Assembly (NCBI RefSeq): GCF_037040815.1
Contig: NZ_CP146232.1
Location: 2,288,501-2,352,500, forward strand
Direction of reading: 5' to 3'
DNA: 64,000 bases
Source: Pararoseomonas sp. SCSIO 73927
Lineage (GTDB): Bacteria; Pseudomonadota; Alphaproteobacteria; Acetobacterales; Acetobacteraceae
This document shows positions 61,464-64,000 of the stretch, piece by piece. The first letter of the stretch is position 1. Every line of letters begins with the position of its first letter. The notes beneath the pieces are model-generated. The model worked only from the letters and a program-made list of their open reading frames with translations. It searched no databases and had not been told where the DNA came from. Made by a program: the position numbers and the translations under genes.

Positions 61464-62303
61464 GTGATCGAGATCGCGGGGGGCGGCTGGCGCGCGGCGC
61501 TGCTGCCGGAGCGTGGGGGCGCGGTGGCCGCGCTCTCCTACGAGGGGCAGGACGTGTTGCTGCCGCTGCCGGCGGGTGCGAACCCGAACGAGAGCTGGGC
61601 GGGCGCCTTCCTGATGCTGCCCTGGACAAACCGGCTGGACGAGGGGCGGCTGCCCTGGCCGGGCGGGGTGCATCGCTTTCCCTGCAACCGGGCGGCGGAG
61701 CGCACGGCGCTGCACGGCTTCGGGCGGGAGCACCCGTGGGAGGTGAGGAGCGCCGCGCCGGACCGCGCGGTGCTGGTGCAGGAGATGGCGGAGGGGCCTT
61801 ACCACTACGCGGCCCGGCTGGAGGTGGCGGTGGGCGAGGCGTTCTCACTGACGCTGGCGGTGACGAATCTCGGCGTGGACGGGATGCCCTTCGGGACGGG
61901 GCTGCACCCGTTCTTCGTGCGGCGGGCGGGCACGCGGATCGGCTTCTCCGCCACGGGCACGCTGGCGCGGGACGACCGCAACCTGCCGGTGGCGGCCGTG
62001 CCTTCTTCCGGGCTGGATGGCGGGGAGGAGGCCTTCGCGGGGCTGGACACGCACTACACGGGATGGGCGGGCGAGGCGCGGCTGGATCTCGGCGACGCGC
62101 GCTTCGCGCTGCGCGGGGAGGAGGCCTGGGCGGGGAACCTGCAGGTCTTCGCGCCGCACGGGGCGGCGGTGATCTCGGCGGAGCCGGTGAGCCATGTGCC
62201 GGACGTGGTGAACCGTCCGGGACTCGCGGCGCTGGGCGACATGCGGCGTCTGCCGCGCGGCGGGATGGTTACGGGGCGCGCGGTGCTGCTGCCGCGGACG
62301 TGA
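61464..62303 (+). CDS. Aldose 1-epimerase family protein
   Basis: A 279-residue mutarotase-fold protein. GTG start at 61464. LPERGGAVAALSYEGQDVLL opens the beta-sandwich; MLPWTNRLDEGRLPWPGG has the N-R substrate contact; ALHGFGREHPWEV has the first catalytic His region; GTGLHPFFVRRAG the second His, and FAPHGAAVISAEPVSHVPDV the Glu region. It interconverts sugar anomers, useful before or after uronate dehydrogenase, with which it is clearly co-transcribed. Confidence 0.9.
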   Translation: MIEIAGGGWRAALLPERGGAVAALSYEGQDVLLPLPAGANPNESWAGAFLMLPWTNRLDEGRLPWPGGVHRFPCNRAAERTALHGFGREHPWEVRSAAPDRAVLVQEMAEGPYHYAARLEVAVGEAFSLTLAVTNLGVDGMPFGTGLHPFFVRRAGTRIGFSATGTLARDDRNLPVAAVPSSGLDGGEEAFAGLDTHYTGWAGEARLDLGDARFALRGEEAWAGNLQVFAPHGAAVISAEPVSHVPDVVNRPGLAALGDMRRLPRGGMVTGRAVLLPRT

Positions 62304-62364
62304 TGCAACCTGCAACCTTCGTGAATCATGCCGCGTTCGCCCGTGAACCACGGAGGACCGCGAG

Positions 62365-63135
62365 ATGGCCGCACGGGCGAAGCGCACCGACGAGAAGCTC
62401 TGGGAGAAGGTGAAGGCCCGCGTCACGAAGGGCAGCAAGGGCGGCGACGCCGGTGAGTGGTCCGCGCGCAAGGCGCAGCTCGCCGTCTCCGAGTACAAGA
62501 AGGCCGGCGGCGGCTACGAGGGCGGGAAGAGCGCCGACAACAGCCTGACGCAGTGGACGAAGGAGGACTGGGGAACCAAGTCCGGCAAGAAGAGCGGGGA
62601 GACGCATGAGCGCTACCTGCCGCGCAAGGCGCGCGAGGAGCTGAGCGACGCGGAGTACGCCCGGACGACGGCGGCCAAGCGGCGGGACACGGCGAAGGGC
62701 AAGCAGTTCTCCAGCCAGCCGAAGGATGTGGCGCGCAAGACGGCGAAGGCGCGCGACACGGGGAAGGACACCACGAAGAAGGCGCCCGCCCGGAAGGCTG
62801 CCGCGAAGCCCGCCGCGAAGCGGAGCACGGCCACGACGCGCCGCGCCGCGCCGGCGAAGCCGAGGACGGACGCGGCCGCGAAGCGGAGCACGACGGCGGC
62901 CCGCAAGCCGGCGGCCAAGCGCGCCGCGCCCGCGAAGGGTGCCAAGGCGCCGGCGCGCCGCGCGGCGCCGTCCGCGAAGAAGGCGGCCCCCAAGCGGGCC
63001 TCGGCCGCGACGAAGGCCCCGGCGAACAGAGGTTCGGCGGCGAAGGCCCCGCCCCGGCGCGCGGCGGCGGCGCGGCAGGGCACGGCGACGCGGCGCGCCG
63101 CCTCCAAGGCTCCGAAGGGAGGGAAGAAGGCGTGA
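62365..63135 (+). CDS. DUF5872 protein with histone-H1-like Lys/Ala tail
   Basis: A 256-residue basic protein. Residues about 5-110 match DUF5872 (KLWEKVKARVTKGSKGGDAG, then YKKAGGGYEGGKSADNSLTQ, WTKEDWGTKSGKKSGETHER, YLPRKAREELSDAEYARTTA). Residues 120-256 are low-complexity Lys/Ala/Arg/Pro, like bacterial histone-H1 tails, and probably bind DNA or RNA. GGAGG precedes the ATG. It overlaps the next gene by four bases (GTGA). The DUF's function is unknown; a nucleoid or stress role is inference. Confidence 0.85.
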   Translation: MAARAKRTDEKLWEKVKARVTKGSKGGDAGEWSARKAQLAVSEYKKAGGGYEGGKSADNSLTQWTKEDWGTKSGKKSGETHERYLPRKAREELSDAEYARTTAAKRRDTAKGKQFSSQPKDVARKTAKARDTGKDTTKKAPARKAAAKPAAKRSTATTRRAAPAKPRTDAAAKRSTTAARKPAAKRAAPAKGAKAPARRAAPSAKKAAPKRASAATKAPANRGSAAKAPPRRAAAARQGTATRRAASKAPKGGKKA

Positions 63136-64000
63136 CCGAGCACCTCGACCGCGAGGCGGTGCTGCGGGAGTTCCGCGCCGCCGTGAACATGACCCCCGCC
63201 GCGCTGAAGAAGTGGCTGGGATCGGAGGAGAGCGGCTCCGTCGGGATCACGCCGGAGGGGGAAAGCGAGTCCATCGGGCACGAGAGCGGGCGGCACATCC
63301 TGCGCTTGCTGGAGGCTCACAAAGGCGATCCCTCCGACGAGGATGTGGAGCACATGCGAAAGGTGGTGGGCTACGTGCACCGTCACCTGGCGCAGCGGCC
63401 GGACGGCGACGTGGAGCACACGCGCTGGCGGTACAGCCTCATGAACTGGGGGCACGACCCGATGAAGAAGCCGGCCGCGCGCCGCGCGGCGGCACCGCGC
63501 AAGGCGGCCGGCGCCGCTACGGAGCGCGGGGCGGCGAAGCGGGTCACGAAGCGCGCCGCTGGCACGCCCACGAAGCGCACCTCCGGCACGACCCCCAAGC
63601 GCGCCTCCGGCACGAACGGGCAGCGCACCGCCGGAGCGGGCGCGGGGCAGCGCGTGGCGGCCGCCGAGCGCACCACGACCTCGAGCCGGCGCGCCGGCGG
63701 CACGGCGGCGAAGCGGACGGGCACGGCCGCCCCGAAGCGCGGCGCCCCGACGCGGGCCGCCACGGCCACCCGCAAGCCCGCCGCGAGCAAGGCGCCGGCC
63801 CGCGCCGCCAAGGCGGCCGCGGGCGGCAAGCCCGCGCCCCGGAGCGTGGCCCGCAAGGCGACGGACAAGGCCCGCACCACCACCCGCGCTGCGGCGCGCA
63901 CGGTGAAAGGCGGCGTCCGCAAGGCCGCCACCGGCGAGGCACCGAAGGTGCGAGGCGCCGCGAAGGATGCGAAGCGCGTGGTCCGCGCGGCGGCGAAGGA
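63132..64000 (+). CDS. DUF3140 protein with histone-H1-like tail, 3' partial
   Basis: The frame is open to the window end (289 codons), so the gene is incomplete. GTG at 63132 overlaps the upstream stop. Residues 1-110 are DUF3140: AVLREFRAAVNMTPAALKKW, ESIGHESGRHILRLLEAHKG, EDVEHMRKVVGYVHRHLAQR and TRWRYSLMNWGHDPMKKPAA. From residue 115 on, the protein is Lys/Arg/Ala/Thr-rich, as in its neighbour. The two probably act on the same nucleic acid. DUF3140 proteins without the tail are common; the long tail is unusual. Confidence 0.83.
   Translation, partial: MTEHLDREAVLREFRAAVNMTPAALKKWLGSEESGSVGITPEGESESIGHESGRHILRLLEAHKGDPSDEDVEHMRKVVGYVHRHLAQRPDGDVEHTRWRYSLMNWGHDPMKKPAARRAAAPRKAAGAATERGAAKRVTKRAAGTPTKRTSGTTPKRASGTNGQRTAGAGAGQRVAAAERTTTSSRRAGGTAAKRTGTAAPKRGAPTRAATATRKPAASKAPARAAKAAAGGKPAPRSVARKATDKARTTTRAAARTVKGGVRKAATGEAPKVRGAAKDAKRVVRAAAK

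Overview
The window is a GC-rich bacterial chromosome segment with very strong third-position G/C bias. It is packed with genes that mostly overlap by 1-4 bases (ATGA, GTGA, TGATG junctions). The gene set points to an alphaproteobacterium of the Acetobacteraceae, Roseomonas-like: small SRP RNA next to dnaX-ybaB-recR, hemH/hemJ, glnK-amt, several tricarboxylate-type (Bug) binding proteins, TRAP transport, and DUF3072/DUF5872/DUF3140 proteins. This placement is inference; there is no rRNA or tRNA in the window to confirm it.

Layout. 1-1616: end of a DUF971 gene and a divergent CNT-type nucleoside transporter. 1668-6589 (minus): an FkbM methyltransferase with a hendecad coiled coil, then three glycosyltransferases. 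6692-10170 (minus): SRP RNA, dnaX, ybaB, recR. 10334-16797: ATP-grasp ligase, nudC, two small exported proteins, CapA-like protein with an orphan peptide-binding protein, DUF3072. 16817-19064 (minus): hemH, a HAD phosphatase and hemJ. 19397-21072 (minus): MarR regulator and drug exporter; then grpE and a polysaccharide deacetylase. 23155-27087: ACP, membrane protein, acyl-AMP ligase, dehydratase and an acyltransferase fused to a LolA-like domain. This resembles an aryl-polyene locus without ketosynthases. 27390-35286: DUF2125, ChaC-like cyclotransferase, EamA exporter, gshB, SRPBCC/NmrA/LysR group, aroE-coaE. 35424-42344: amino-acid oxidase, hydantoinase A/B between two Bug binding proteins. 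42357-46780: DUF808, amt-glnK with a sigma-54-type promoter, UbiH-like hydroxylase. 46865-48835: alkaline phosphatase with RTX repeats. 49186-55745 (minus): a tight six-gene operon (nucleotidyltransferase, two methyltransferases, PIG-L deacetylase, GT4, acetyltransferase) plus a CgeB-like glycosyltransferase. 55957-62303: amidase, TRAP transporter, uronate dehydrogenase, aldose epimerase. 62365-64000: two proteins with histone-H1-like tails.

The most striking feature outside the genes is a roughly 240-bp multi-hairpin element. It recurs in seven intergenic gaps in both orientations. Hairpin arms differ between copies but change together, so base pairing is kept. The strongest candidates for an undescribed system are this element, the ketosynthase-less aryl-polyene-like cassette with its fused acyltransferase-LolA protein, and the six-gene glycan-type operon.
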